64,000 bases of DNA from Amaurobius ferox (lineage: Eukaryota; Arthropoda; Arachnida; Araneae; Amaurobiidae): NCBI GenBank assembly GCA_951213105.1, contig OX578153.1, positions 58,786,520 through 58,850,519 of the forward strand, written 5' to 3'. Each line of letters begins with the position of its first letter. Position 1 is the stretch's first letter. This document shows positions 35,244 to 47,565 of this stretch, in pieces. A program made the position numbers and the translations under genes. The notes under the pieces were generated by a model that had not been told where the DNA came from, made no database searches, and was given only the letters and a program-made list of their open reading frames with translations.

Positions 35244-35746
35244 ACTTTCCTTTGAAAAATGTGCAATATCTCGAGAACGGTTCATGTTAGCGGTCTAAAG
35301 TTTATGTCAATCGTTTCGTAAGAAAAATTACACAAGAAATGTCTATTTGCGTAACTTTATTAAAGATTTTGATTTTTTGATGATTTTTTTCAAAATTTCA
35401 CTCGAAAATTTAGGGGTGTTCTGTACATTCGATTGCGTTTAAAAACAATAGGCTTCCAGAATTCACGGATTTGGATTTTTGTACCAAATTTCATTCGAAT
35501 CACTCCATTGGTTCGTGAGATATCGTCTCCACAGACTCACTGACACACACACACTTCCACACACACACACACACACACACACATACTTTCATACACACAC
35601 ATACTTTCACACACACAGACATCACCTCAAAAATGTTCGGTTCGTGATCAGTGATACTTGAAACGTGCTCTCCCGTCGAAAACTCGAATTCGAATTTTCG
35701 ACCCTGTCACAGTACTTTTCTTATACATTATGTATATAAGTAAAGT
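35244..35746 (+). mobile_element. F-family element F3, internally deleted
   Basis: Starts ACTTTCC, then jumps straight to GAAAAATGTGCAATATC, so the 5' half including the TTGGCGA array is missing. The rest includes a long CA array (35539-35625) and the AAGTAAAGT end. It lies at the same duplicated position as F1. Confidence 0.78.
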
Positions 35747-36255
35747 ATTAAAATTAAAAATATGATTCTATTAGTTTTAATCCCTTATAGGTAATACATA
35801 AAAACCGAGCAAAGATTACCAGCTTACCTAATGATGCAATAATTGTGCTATCATTATGGGCGCCCATCTTCCAGGAAGGAGGCAAACAAGAATATTTTTT
35901 TTTAATTTTCTCTTTTTTTTTTCCTTATTTTGAACATATTCAACTTGATATCCACCTTCGTGACCTTAAACGCCCAGGGAAGCGGTAAGTTCCCCCCACT
36001 TATCCTCTCCTATCAACACAAATCGAAAATATCATCACAAATAACTCTTATCAACACAAATCGAAAATAACTTATAAGGAAGATTGGAAGCTTTTATTTC
36101 TTTTTCTAATTTATAACAACGGAGTTAGACTATATAACTCAGCAAAGAAGTTGGTTATTTATTTATTTAATTACTTTTTAAGAAGAGCCCTGGGTTTAGC
36201 GAGCGCGAAAAAGTCTTTAGCATGCCATATTTGTCACGCGGACCAAAAGTTCCCC

Positions 36256-38414
36256 ACACCACTATACTTTTGAAAAACGATAATAAGTTATTTTATTTCT
36301 CGGCTGTTACTTCTTTATCAGCAGCATTAATGCCAGACACGAAACCAGAAAAATGCCCCAGTAATCTCTAGAGCAAATCGAGACGATTCCAATGAAAGAT
36401 GGTCTTGATATCGATACGTTTCCTGACTCCAGATCCAATCCGGATTCAATCACAGGCTCATTTCCTCTTCCAGGAAACTCAGCAAAATACTTCCGTACAT
36501 TTTATGGCCTAAGATATCTTTTTCTTATACTGCCTGTCGCAAACATACTATTATTTAAACACGAACATAAAAATACTGTATACTGTGACAATCTATATAT
36601 TATTTCTGTAAACATTTTCATTGTCATACTGTAAACATTTTCTCGGTTCATCTGAGACGCAGAAATACACACATACCACATAAAAGAAAATGTCTGTGTG
36701 TCTATCATTCAGGCATATATATCGTCGGTAGCGAAAGATCGGCTCATCGGACAGCGACGAAACTCGGTACAGAGATATTTAAGGTCTCCGGACAATACAG
36801 TTCGGCACGATTTCTTCTTAATTCAAGTTAGTTTGAAAGTAATGAACATTTGAAGCCGAAAATCCTTTAAAATTCCGACTTTAAATTAAGTTTTATTCCG
36901 GGCAGACGATTAAGGGTGACCAAACCTCAGGTCGCCTGTGAACCATATCTCAAATTTTTCTCTAGTCGAGTGCTGTTTTTGGTGCTATTTTATTTGCTAT
37001 TTTCTAAATTCTTGAATTTAAAAGATAAATTTCCATGTTTTGGAATATATAATTATTTCAATGATATTATATATTCAAAAACGAGATCTGTAGCCCCCAA
37101 AATGAGCGTTTTAAATGTCCTGTATTAACTTACGCGTCTTACACAAACAAATATACTTACATGGTCAGACGAAAATTTAAAGTATAGATGATTTTCTGTG
37201 CAGACTCATATTCATTTTCATTCTTTTTTAATTCATTAAATCGAGTGTAATAGCTCAAAATAACATAGATATATATTCAAATCACACTGAATTTGCGGTT
37301 TTATTTCAATATCCGTTTTCATTTGGCGACTGGACATATTTTCAAAGGCGTCGTAGCAAAAATATGAAAAGCTAAAATTTCTCGAGAATGGTTAATCTTA
37401 GAGTTATGGGGTTGATCCTATTCTTTTCATCATCAAAAATCACGTATAAAACAAGCGTTTAATTAATACTTTAAGCATATGTAGTCTTTGAGGTTTTGTC
37501 ACATTTTGCTAGCTATTTCGCAAATAAAAGCAAAGATAGGGGTTAGAGAAAAGGCTAATCAGCACCAGAATATCCCACAGTTGGCTTATCTACCAAAAGT
37601 TTGTGAAATTTGGTCAATTAGTATTTCAGTTGGAGTGGATACATACTTCTTTTTGGCAAAACAAAGGCAAGTTTGTTTTTTTTCAAATCGTATCAAAATC
37701 TAATCAGCATTAGGATTACCCACAAGTTACTAACTTATCCACGATATTTTATGAAATTCAGCCAATTAATTTTTCAGCTACGTCACGCTGAAAAGAGTTT
37801 TTCGGGTTCTAGAATGCTCACAACGATTAGATCCGTCGAAAACTCGAGTTGCGATTTTCGACACGATTCCAATACTTTCCTTATACATTACCATATATTG
37901 CACAGAAAGTAATAATATTCATATTATCATAATTTTATTGTGTTCATGATCTTGTAATCTAAACATACGTTTAAGTGTTGATATTTGTTATTATTTAACA
38001 AATTTTCTTTTCTTTCTATCGATATAAAACTTTGAAAAGAATGCAAAAAGAAAATATTAAATGTTCGTGACACACCCCCATGTATCGACTCGCGTAAACC
38101 CTAGGGTACACGTACCCCCCTTTGGAAATCACTGATCTATAGAGTTCTATTCCCATGGTGTTACTGCAGTCACATGGCGTTACTCAATTCACATGGCGTT
38201 ACTCAATTCAACTTGCAAAAATGCATTAATACTTGCAAAAATGACAATAAATTAACAAAAATGACTACAAATTGAAGAACTAATTATTAAAATATTTTAA
38301 TATATGGCTACATTGCTTATTTCGGTTGCTATCAATATTGATAACTGCCTATTTAGAGTTACGTGAAATATAAGTTAATCGGGTACCTAGAAATTGTTTT
38401 ATATGTTGATATAC
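36256..38414. other. Region private to duplication copy 2; one diverged F-like piece
   Basis: 36256-37310 shows no gene or assignable repeat, apart from a GATCGGCTCATCGGACAGCG stretch near 36740 that looks element-derived. 37320-37910 resembles a diverged F relative: TTTGGCGACTGG, CTCGAGAATGG, then GTCGAAAACTCGAGTTGCG and an ACTTTCCTTATACATTACC.. stem-loop. 37911-38180 is an inverted relative of about 59000-59290 and contains a CAGTGATTTCCAAAGG / TACGTGTACCC motif like hAT-type ends. Confidence 0.45.
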
Positions 38415-39349
38415 AAAAAAATCTTATGTGGGCAACACATGACTTTCCTTATATAATGCAATAAATTTACTAATTTTACAGTTTAAAAAAAAAGTTATTC
38501 TTATAGTAGATACTTATACTCTTTCCAAGATATTGAATTTTCTTCAATTAGTCGTCATTTTCATTGATTTAGCGTCATTTTTATCCATTTGGCGAGATTT
38601 CTGTTAATTTGGCAGCAATTAAAAATGTCGCCAAGTTGGCGACATTCCGCCAAATTCGTCGCCAAAATCTCGCCAAGCGTTATGGACGGAGAAATAGGTT
38701 ATTCTTACAGCAGATAAATGACTATTGACGTTCAAATACAAAAGTATTACTCAAAGTATATTTTTTCATGAATGGAACGAGCTAGATCCGCGAGAATGAT
38801 GTCACCCAATTTATCGCATGGTATTACATATGAAAAGTGAACGTGTTTCTCAATAGGAAATATTTGTTTTTTATTTTATATAACTTTTTGATAATTTTTT
38901 TGAAAAAGGTGCAATATCTCGAGAACGGATCATGTTAGCGTTCTAAAATTTATGTCAATCGTTTTCTAATATAATATTACATACGAAATGTCTATTTGCG
39001 TAACTTTATTAGCGGTTTTGAATTTTTGACGATTTTTTCACAATTTTACTCAAAAATTTAGGGGGGTTCTGAACATTCGATTGCGTAGAAAAACAATAGG
39101 CTTCCAGGCTTTACGGATTGTGATTTTTGTACCAAATTTCTTTCGAATCGATCTATTCATTCGTCAGTTATCGTCTCCACAGACTCACTGACACACACAC
39201 GCACACACTCACACACACACACACAGACATCACTTCAAAAATGTTTGATTCGTGATCAGGAATGCTTGAAACGTGCTCTTCCGTCGAAAACTCAAATTCG
39301 AATTTTCGACCCCGTCACAATACTTATACATTATATTTATAAGAAAAGT
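38415..39349 (+). mobile_element. F-family element F4
   Basis: Complete by landmarks: TCTTATGTGGGCAACACATG, ACTTTCCTTATATAATGC, a TTGGCGA array with a palindrome (38624-38646; core GTCGCCAAGTTGGCGAC), a CA array near 39189 and TTTATAAGAAAAGT at the end. It is equivalent to truncated F2 in duplication copy 1. Confidence 0.82.
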
Positions 39350-39378
39350 AAAAAGCGCCAAATGTACAATTCAACGTT

Positions 39379-40324
39379 AAAAAATCTGATGAGGGCAACA
39401 CATGACTTTCCTTATATAATGTAATGAATTTACTACTTTTACAGTAAAAAAATAGGTTTTTCTTATAGTAGATACTAATATTCTTTCCAAGACATTGAAT
39501 TTTCGACAATTAGTCGTCGATTTCATTGATTTAGCTTCATTTTTATCCATTTGGCGAGATTTTCGTTATTTGGCAACATTTCAAAAAGTCGCCAAGTTGG
39601 CGACATTCCGCCAAATTCGTCGCCAAAATCTCGTCAAGCGTTATGCACTAAGAAATAAGTTATTCTTACAGCAGATAAATGACTATTTGCGTTCAAATAC
39701 AAGAGTATTACTCAGAGTATCTTTTTCATGAATGGAACGAGTTAGATCCACGAGAATGATGTCACCCAATTTATCGCATGGTATTACATATGAAAAGTGA
39801 ACATGTTTCTCAATAGGAAATATTTTTATTTTGTATGACTTTTTGATATTTTTTTTAAATTGTACAATATCTCGAGAACGGTTCGTGTTAGCGTTCTAAA
39901 ATTTATATCAATCGTTTTCTAATGAAAAATTACATAAGAAATGTCTATTTGCGTAACTTTATTAGTGGTTTTGATTTTTTGACGATTTTTTTCAAAATTT
40001 CATTCGAAAATTTAGGGGGGTTCTGAACATTCGATTGCGTATAAAAACAATAGGCTTCCAGTGTTTACGGATTGTGATTTTTGTGCCAAATTTGGTTCAA
40101 ATCGGTCCATTCGTTCGTCAGTTATCGTCTCCACAGATCCACTGACACACACACACACACACATACTTTCACACACACACACACACACACACACAGACGT
40201 CACTTCAAAAATGTTTGATTCGTGATCAGGGATGCTTGAAACGTGCTCTCCCGTCGAAAACTCGAATTCGAATTTTCGACCCCGTTACAATACTTTCCTT
40301 ATACAATATGTATATAAGGAAAGT
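39379..40324 (+). mobile_element. F-family element F5, with empty site in copy 1
   Basis: Runs from TCTGATGAGGGC to TATATAAGGAAAGT, the same layout as F4, head-to-tail with it and 29 bp away. Duplication copy 1 has the uninterrupted sequence CAACGTTAAAAAAACTGCGCC near 25420, so F5 inserted at that A-tract after the duplication. Confidence 0.85.
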
Positions 40325-40419
40325 AAAAAAACTGCGCCGAAAATCTTATACATCATTTTTTCACTGTGAAAGAAGTAAATAAATTGCTTTATATAGGGAA
40401 AATCATATGCTGCCCGCAT

Positions 40420-41820
40420 AAGAATTTGTTTTTATTTTAAATCTTTTTTAGAAAGTTATCAACAAATATAACTACATAATAAAGTCCCTCTTGTGCTTGA
40501 AATCTTCTTACTACAGCTTAATTTTGAATCCTCTCAAGCAAAGCTTAATCCCCATTTTCACAGAAATTTAAAATCCCCCTCTTCCAAATCTTGTTAAACT
40601 TATCTTACATAATACTTTGATGTTCCATAAATCAATTATAAGGCGTTGACTATCAGCATGATAGAATTAAATATTGTTTATCTCAACCCCAAAATCAACG
40701 CCGTCTAGTCAATTGTTTAGATAGAGGATAAAATCCCTTGCGATTAACATTTGGATTCTCACGAAAACTTACCAGCCTTTATTTTGTTATATCTGTAGGA
40801 TATTATTCATATCCGTTTTATCACTCAAACGTGTTACAGAAGAATCTTTATAACTCTGTAAGGAAAGGCCCATGAGTGTGCAGAAAAGCGGATATCCACA
40901 GAAAATCTACAGAAAAGAGGCTATCAGTGTTTCTTTCAGCCATACCACAAGGGGGCAAAGCCCCCCGGGGACGAGTATTCGCCCCCTCCCCCCTGGAGAC
41001 ATTTTCCTTTAAATTAGTTTCTATTTATGTGACACAGCATTTAGATACATTAATATAGTGCAAATAGAAAACTCCCCCCCCCCCTAAAATTTCATTCGTC
41101 CCGCCCCCTGGCAAAGAAGTCTTAAAAGAAACACTGGTGGCCATCCCCGATCGAATAAAAGTTATTGAAACGCTCATAGCGGAGAATTTAAAAAGTTAGG
41201 ATGACATACTCGCTTACAAAGCGTGATGGACAGAAATTGCCGATTACTAAGTTGTAGAAGATTATTTAATTAATAGGAATCGACATCAAGAACACACGGA
41301 GCGTATGGAATATGATGAATACCTGTCAGAAAGTAGCATTATCAGGGGCAATGGTTTTCAAAGAGCGCGGAAATGTTCTTTCTTAAATTCAAATGTGCTT
41401 CGAAATTTTGATAGGTATATTCCAATATATGTTTGTATATTCTATTATATGTTATGTATGTTCCAAAATATGTTATTCAAATATGATTCCAATGTATGTT
41501 TTATGATCTCTTGAACACGTTTTGACTATTTTAGAGTTATGTCTCGCTGTCGTCTGTCTGCGGTCGATTTCTTGTCTACACAATAGCTGCATAATTGAAT
41601 TTTCACGAAACTTTATGTCCGGCTTTGTAGTCGAAAAATCTAGAACTAGATAGAATTTTTTTTTAATTCGAGAGATAACTTCAAAATATTATATTTTTTT
41701 ATGGCAGCATAAAACAAAATTTGACATAATCATACATCATAAAAGGGTTAATTTATGGCTAAATGATCACGAGACTTTTTAGTTTCAATCATTGTGAAAA
41801 ATAGACGCGATACAATTTTT
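40420..41820 (+). repeat. Repeat U unit, interrupted by a MITE, ended by F6
   Basis: Duplicate of 25530-26705 with the same landmarks (AAGTTATCAACAAATATA, CACGTTTTGACTATTTTAG). Contains the complete MITE at 40925-41136. It is cut at GATACAATTTTT by F6. Confidence 0.75.
40925..41136. mobile_element. hAT-like MITE, 212 bp, 8-bp target duplication
   Basis: Ends CAGTGTTTCTTT and AAAGAAACACTG are inverted repeats. Flanks GAGGCTAT (40917-40924) and GTGGCCAT (41137-41144) agree at six of eight bases, and the related uninterrupted U unit at 27445-27452 reads GTGGCCAT once. An 8-bp duplication with CAGTG ends fits hAT. The interior is C-rich and non-coding. Confidence 0.82.
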
Positions 41821-41948
41821 ACTTTCCTTATATACATAATGTATAAGGAAAGTATTGTGACGGGGTCGAAAATTCGAATTCGAGTTTTCGACGGGAGAGC
41901 ACGTTTCAAGCATCCCTGATCACGAATCAAACATTTTTGAAGTGATGT

Positions 41949-41987
<39 letters not shown>

Positions 41988-42756
41988 AGTGGGTCTGTGG
42001 AGACGATAACTGACGAACGAATCGACCGATTCGAACCAAATTTGGTACAAAAATCATAATCCATAAACACTGGAAGCCGATTGTTTTTATACGCAATCGA
42101 ATGTTCAGAACCCCCCTAAATTTTCGAATGAAATTTTGAAAAAATCGTTAAAAAATTAAAACCACTAATAAAGTTACGCAAATAGACATTTCTTATGTAA
42201 TTTTTCATTAGAAAACGATTGACATCAATTTTAGAACGCTAACATGAGCCGTTCTCGAGATATTGCACATTTTCAAAAAAATTATCAAAAAGTCATATAA
42301 AATAAAAAAAAATATATTTCCTATTGAGAAACATCTTCACTTTTCATATGTAATACCATGCGATAAATTGGATGACATCATTCTCGTGGATCTAGATCGT
42401 TCCATTCATGAAAAAAAGATACTTTTAGTAATACTTTTGTATTTGAACGCCAATAGTCATTTAGCTGCTGTAAGAATAACTTATTTCTTCGTCCATAATG
42501 CTTGGCGAGATATTGACGTCGAATTTGGCGGAATGTCGCCAACTTGGCGACTTTTTGAAATGTTGCCAAATTAACGAAAATCTCGCCAAATGGATAAAAA
42601 TGACGCGAAATCAATGAAAATGACGACTAATTGTCGAAAATTCCATATCTTGGAAAGAATATTAGTATCTACTATAAGAAAAACCTATTTTTTTTACTGT
42701 AAAAGTAGTAAATTCATTATATTATATAAGGAAAGTCATGTGGTGCCCACATCAGA
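41821..42756 (-). mobile_element. F-family element F6, minus orientation
   Basis: Reverse of F4/F5: ACTTTCCTTATATACATAATG stem-loop end at 41821, a GT array (41950-41987), the TTGGCGA array near 42510-42610 and ..CACATCAGA at 42756. Flanked by T runs on both sides. About 720 bp of repeat U expected at this place is missing, so insertion went with, or was followed by, a deletion. Confidence 0.82.
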
Positions 42757-42772
42757 TTTTTTACGTTACATC

Positions 42773-43974
42773 CATCTACAGAAATGTGGATATCCTCGAT
42801 CAAATAAAAGTTATTGAACCGCACCTAGCAGAGTTTAAAAAATTAGGATCACAAACTCGGCTACAAAGTGCGATAGACAGAAAATGTCGACGAAAAAGTT
42901 GTAAAAGATAATTTAATTAATAGGAACGGGCATCAAGAGCACACAAAAGGAGCATATGGAATAGGATAAATACCTGTCATAAAGGGGTAATAAGAGGGAC
43001 TGTAACACGGTGATACCTGCAATGGACGCAGGTATCACCGTGTTACAGTCAAAGAGCCCAGTAATATTCAATCCCAAATTTTTTTATCAAAGAGCGCAGT
43101 AATATTCTTTCCCAAATTTAAATGTGTTTCGAAATTTTGATATGTATATTCCAATATGTGTGTGTATATGCCAATATATATTTGTATATTTCAATATATG
43201 TTAGGTATGTTCCAATATAAGTTATTCCAATATGATTCCAACGTATGTTTTATGACCTCCTGAACACGTTTTGACTCTTTTTGAGTGATGTCTCTCTGTT
43301 GTCTGTCTGTGGTCGACTTCTTGTGAACATAATTACTGCACAAATATTAATGAATTTTCACAAAACTTTAGATCCAGCTTTGTAGTCGAAAAATCTAGAA
43401 CTAGATAGAATTGTTATGAATTCGAGCAAAAGCTTCGAAATTTTATATTTTTTATGGCAGCACAGGACAAAATTTAACTTAATCGTAAGTAAAAGGGTCA
43501 ATTTATGTCTCAATAATCACGTAGTTTCAAGAACTACTGTGAAAAATAGCCGCGATACAATTTTCTTTGTTCGTGAAAAAATTAGCCTTTAGCCCCCACC
43601 CCCTTGTAAGGGCAAGTTACCCAGCAGGGTGTATATTCACAACATCAAGTATGGTATCAATCAGAAGTTTTTTTTCAAACACTTTAAAGTGAAGTGTAAC
43701 ACGCAATAACTATAATTACGATACCGATTGTAAAATTTGAGAAAAATGAATCCTGGTATCAGAATGTCGAATTGAACACCCCAGATAATTTTTATAAATC
43801 CATTTTAGAAAGTTATCTACAAATATAACTACATAATAAAGTCCCTGTTGTGATTGAAATCCGCTTAACAGAGCTTAATTTTGAATCTTCTCCAGCAAAT
43901 CTCTACAAACTTAATCCATATTTTCACAGAAACTTAAAATCTCCTCTTCTAAATCTTGCTAAACTTATCTAACA
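42773..43974 (+). repeat. Repeat U, second and third units of duplication copy 2
   Basis: Duplicate of 27420-28603. It holds the hairpin at 42998-43050 and then a short local tandem duplication (AAAGAGC.CAGTAATATTC twice, 43051-43110). It stops at the left end of Helitron H3 and resumes at 46251. Confidence 0.75.
42998..43050. repeat. Perfect 23-bp-arm hairpin
   Basis: Left arm 42998-43020 and right arm 43028-43050 are exact inverse copies around the loop AATGGAC. The left arm is ordinary repeat U sequence (ACACGGTGATACCTGC); the right arm is absent from the related unit at about 27660-27700. Confidence 0.97.
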
Positions 43975-46250
43975 CTAGCAGCATACCCATTCTTCGTACG
44001 GAATATATAATATAAAGAAACTTATAATTCGCAATCATGTGCAAATTCTGTTAAAATATTAAATTTATTGCTCCTAAAGAGAAGTTTAAGAATATCTGTT
44101 CTCACTATGCAAAATTATCTTCATGGGCAGATCTGAAAAATAAAACATCTTGGCCCCTTTTGTAAGCAAATTTACAAAAAAAAAAGGAATTGAATCAATA
44201 TATGCAACCTCGTACTACTTATATTGTCGCAGATTAGAAAATATGCCAGTGTGTTAGTGGAAGATTCCCCGTATTACAATATGAGTCTCAAAAATATTTG
44301 CCAAAATAAAAGAGATGACGGAATAAATTGAAAATATCAATAATCCCCGTAATCTTTATACCAGAAGGTCGTAATTGATTCCAATATATGCCAATATATA
44401 TCAAAATATATGCCAATATACCTGTACTACTTATATTCTCGTAGATTAGAAGATATATCCGCGCATTTGTAAAAGATTACTCGTACAGCGTACTATATAT
44501 GAGTTTCAACAATTTTCGTCATTAATAAACAATGGCATAATAACTTAAATATTTGAAAATATCAGTAATCCCTGAATCAACTGTCCCCGAAAATATCAAT
44601 AATAATGATGCTTAAACCTGAAGACCGTAATTGATATTATCCAGTCAAAAATGCAATGTCAATGAAATTTATTTTATATACATATCTTTATTATTCAAAT
44701 CGGAAAAGATTTAATAAAAATCGTAAGGCACATAACACATTGGATCCGTTGCTAAGCGACATGATATCATTTGCTTCAAATAAATTGATGGAAATCATAT
44801 CGTCTGAATAATGCTATCTCCATGGAAAGTTTGGCGACATTTTCGTCAATTTAGCGATAATTTAAAAAATCGCCAAATTTATCACCAAGTGGGACTGTAG
44901 AACAACTGATAGTCCCATTTTGCGACAAATTGACGAAACATCATCACAATACTATCCCCTAATAAAACACAATTAATTTCATTTATTAAGCGCAATTTTA
45001 TCAATTCCTTGATATTTTTATGGATTTACAGATATTTCTATCAATTTGGTGATATTAAAAAAATTCGCTAAATGTGTTACTAAGTAGGATGGATGGACTG
45101 GCCGACAAATGCTACCGAAACATCATTTCAGTCCTCTATTCTAAAACAACGAATTTAATTTCATTGATTTGCGTCATTTTTATCAATTTGGAGACATTTC
45201 CGCTAATTTGGTAAAGTTTAAGAAAAGTTACCAAGTTAGCGATATTGCGCCAAATTCGTAGCTCTGAATTTGCAGATCTGAGGAATAAAATATCCTCATC
45301 CCGTTTGTATATACTAAATGAAAACACTAAAATTGTATAAGATACACCCGTTCTACTCTTTTTCTGTTTCAACAATCGGCTAAATGAATATATTGGGTAA
45401 ACACAATATATAAGTTTATTAGCTAAACACAATATATGAGCTCGAAACCTCTTTGCTAAAATAAATGAAAGTGATGTACGCAGTCCGCAATATATATAAT
45501 TAAAAGAACAATCAAATAGTTCATTTATAAAATATATTTTTACATCCATTTATTTATTATACAAATAAAAAAAATAATAATAGATATTAACAACACATTT
45601 AATTTCATTCCCTTGCCGAGCAACATGATATAAGATAGAATCTTCCTCATAAAATGCGAAATTAAATAGCCATTTTGGTTTCTTTATACTTTAATCGTTG
45701 AGTAAAAGCTTGTGAAAGATAACCCATGGAGGTAGATTTTTCCATGTAAATTCATGTTTTAAACAATTCATATTTTCCGATAGTGACTAATTAAAGCAAA
45801 AATCCTGCACCAAACTTGGAAATAAAGTTTTATTTCATTTTGACATTTTAAACAAACAATTTTTATCCTTTCCGTTTGGATAAACCACGGAGTTGGAGCG
45901 TAGAACTCTTAGGAAGAAGTTCCGTTTTTCATTAATATCTCGACAACCCCTGGTCTTAGAAACTCGAAACTTGGACAAAATTTATGGGGGGCTCTTTCAA
46001 GGCTATCCACCAAACTTCATTAAATTCGGTTTAGCCGTTTTCCCGTGATGATGAGACAAACGAAAATTTCGTTTTTTACTAATATCTCAAGAACCACTAT
46101 TTGTAGAAACTCAAAACACAAACTAAATTTTAAGTGGGGCTATTTCTAGTTTACCCACAAAATTTCATCAAATTCGGTTCAGCCGTTCTCCCGTGATGAT
46201 GGGACAAACAGACAGACAGACAGACAGATTTTCAATTTTATTTATATAGA
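43975..46250 (-). mobile_element. Helitron-like element H3, 2.28 kb, minus orientation
   Basis: The 5' end at 46250 reads A|TCTATATAAATAAAATTG, then TCTGTCTG repeats and CGGGAGAACGGCTGAACCG. The 3' end at 43975 has a short hairpin (CCGTACGAAGAATGGG), GTATGCTG and CTAG|T. It interrupts repeat U exactly between A and T: the paralogous sequence at 28590-28620 reads CTAACATAATACTTTG without it. The interior has TTGGCGA arrays (about 44825-45270). No Rep/helicase domain; the 137-codon frame at 45136-45549 is not recognisable. Confidence 0.85.
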
Positions 46251-47565
46251 TAATACTTTGATATCCCATAAATGGATTATAAAGCTTTGACTATCAGTAT
46301 TGCTGATAGGCATTGAGTTGAATATTGTTTATCACAACGCCAAAATCAGCGCCGTATAGTCAATTGTTTGCTTAGAGAGAGGATGAAATGTGATGGGATT
46401 TAACATTTGGATTTCCTGTAAGACTTACCAGCCTTTATTTTGTTTTATCCATTAGATTTGATTTATATCCGTTTTATCGCTCAAACGTGTTACAGAGGAC
46501 CTAGAATAGTCTTTAAGCCCCGGAATAACTTTACAAGGAAAAGTTCATGAGTGTACATTTTACGACCATCTATAGAAAAGTAGCCAGACCCGATCGAATA
46601 ATCGAATCGTTATTTCATCACCCCTAACGGAGAGTTTGAAAAGTTAAGATTACAATAATTCTTGTAATCTTTAAATCCGAAAGCCGTAATTGATATAATT
46701 TAGTCAAAAATACAATACCATTCATTTATAAAATTTACATTTATATCCATTTTTTATTATTTATAATAAATTAATTATTAGTTTCTGAGTTAGAGTAGAT
46801 GCATACATTACACAGACATTACGTTAAAAATAGTTTTTTCATGTTCTAGTTTGCTCAAAACATATAGATAAGTCGAAAACTCGAGTTGGTATTTTCGACA
46901 CAATTCCAATACTTTCCCTATACATTAGCATGCATTATAGGGAAAGTAAAAACTACAATACACACACGTAATATAACACACACGTAATATACGTACATAT
47001 ATACGTACACACGTAATATACGTACGTGTATTACGTATTATACACGTATAATACGTAATACACGTACAATACACACACGTAATACAACACAATTGTAAGC
47101 GCAAACTTTCTTATTTCTACATTACAGCCATGCTGTCAATTTAATCCAAATACCAGCATCTAATCCTTTAATCAAAGTGCAAATTAGCGTGATATGGCTC
47201 CCTTACTCGCTTCTCAAAAGATGGGAAAGGGCCATCCAGAAATCTCCATGCTCTGCAAAAGAACACTACTATTAGTCAGCAGAAAATAGGATGAAGATAG
47301 TAGGTCAGGCCTAAGTTGAGCAATTAGGGTAAAAGTTCTGCAATTCGATTATGAGAATCGGATAGCAGAAGACATGTAAACACTGAAAACGTGGATGAAG
47401 CATACTGATTTCGTCTGGAGGAGTTTTTTGTTGTAGAACTTGTAGATTGATGACGATGATACAGAGAGATAAAACATTAGTCTTAGTTAATTTGATTTGT
47501 TCTTTTTCTACAGCTGAGATTCTATTAATTATGTCCGAAGTAGCCATTGTAAGATGGATGTGATG
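46251..47565. repeat. Duplication copy 2, continuation after Helitron H3
   Basis: Matches 28604-29800. Includes an F-type end (46660-46947), a private ACGTAT-rich insertion (46972-47090) and then sequence like 29320-29790. The short frames here (such as 47311-47574) are weakly conserved between copies but carry shifts and have no domain. Confidence 0.6.

Noticed and set aside
35479..35661. Thr-His repeat frames at CA arrays (also 9207-9398, 40012-40203, 41748-42050, 59729-59950, 61383-61625)
   Set aside because: They are translations of CA/GT microsatellites inside F elements or AT-rich DNA.
45136..45549. 137-codon minus frame inside Helitron H3
   Set aside because: No domain recognised. 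Related Helitron copies carry only shorter, shifted frames (50-65 codons), so it is probably chance.
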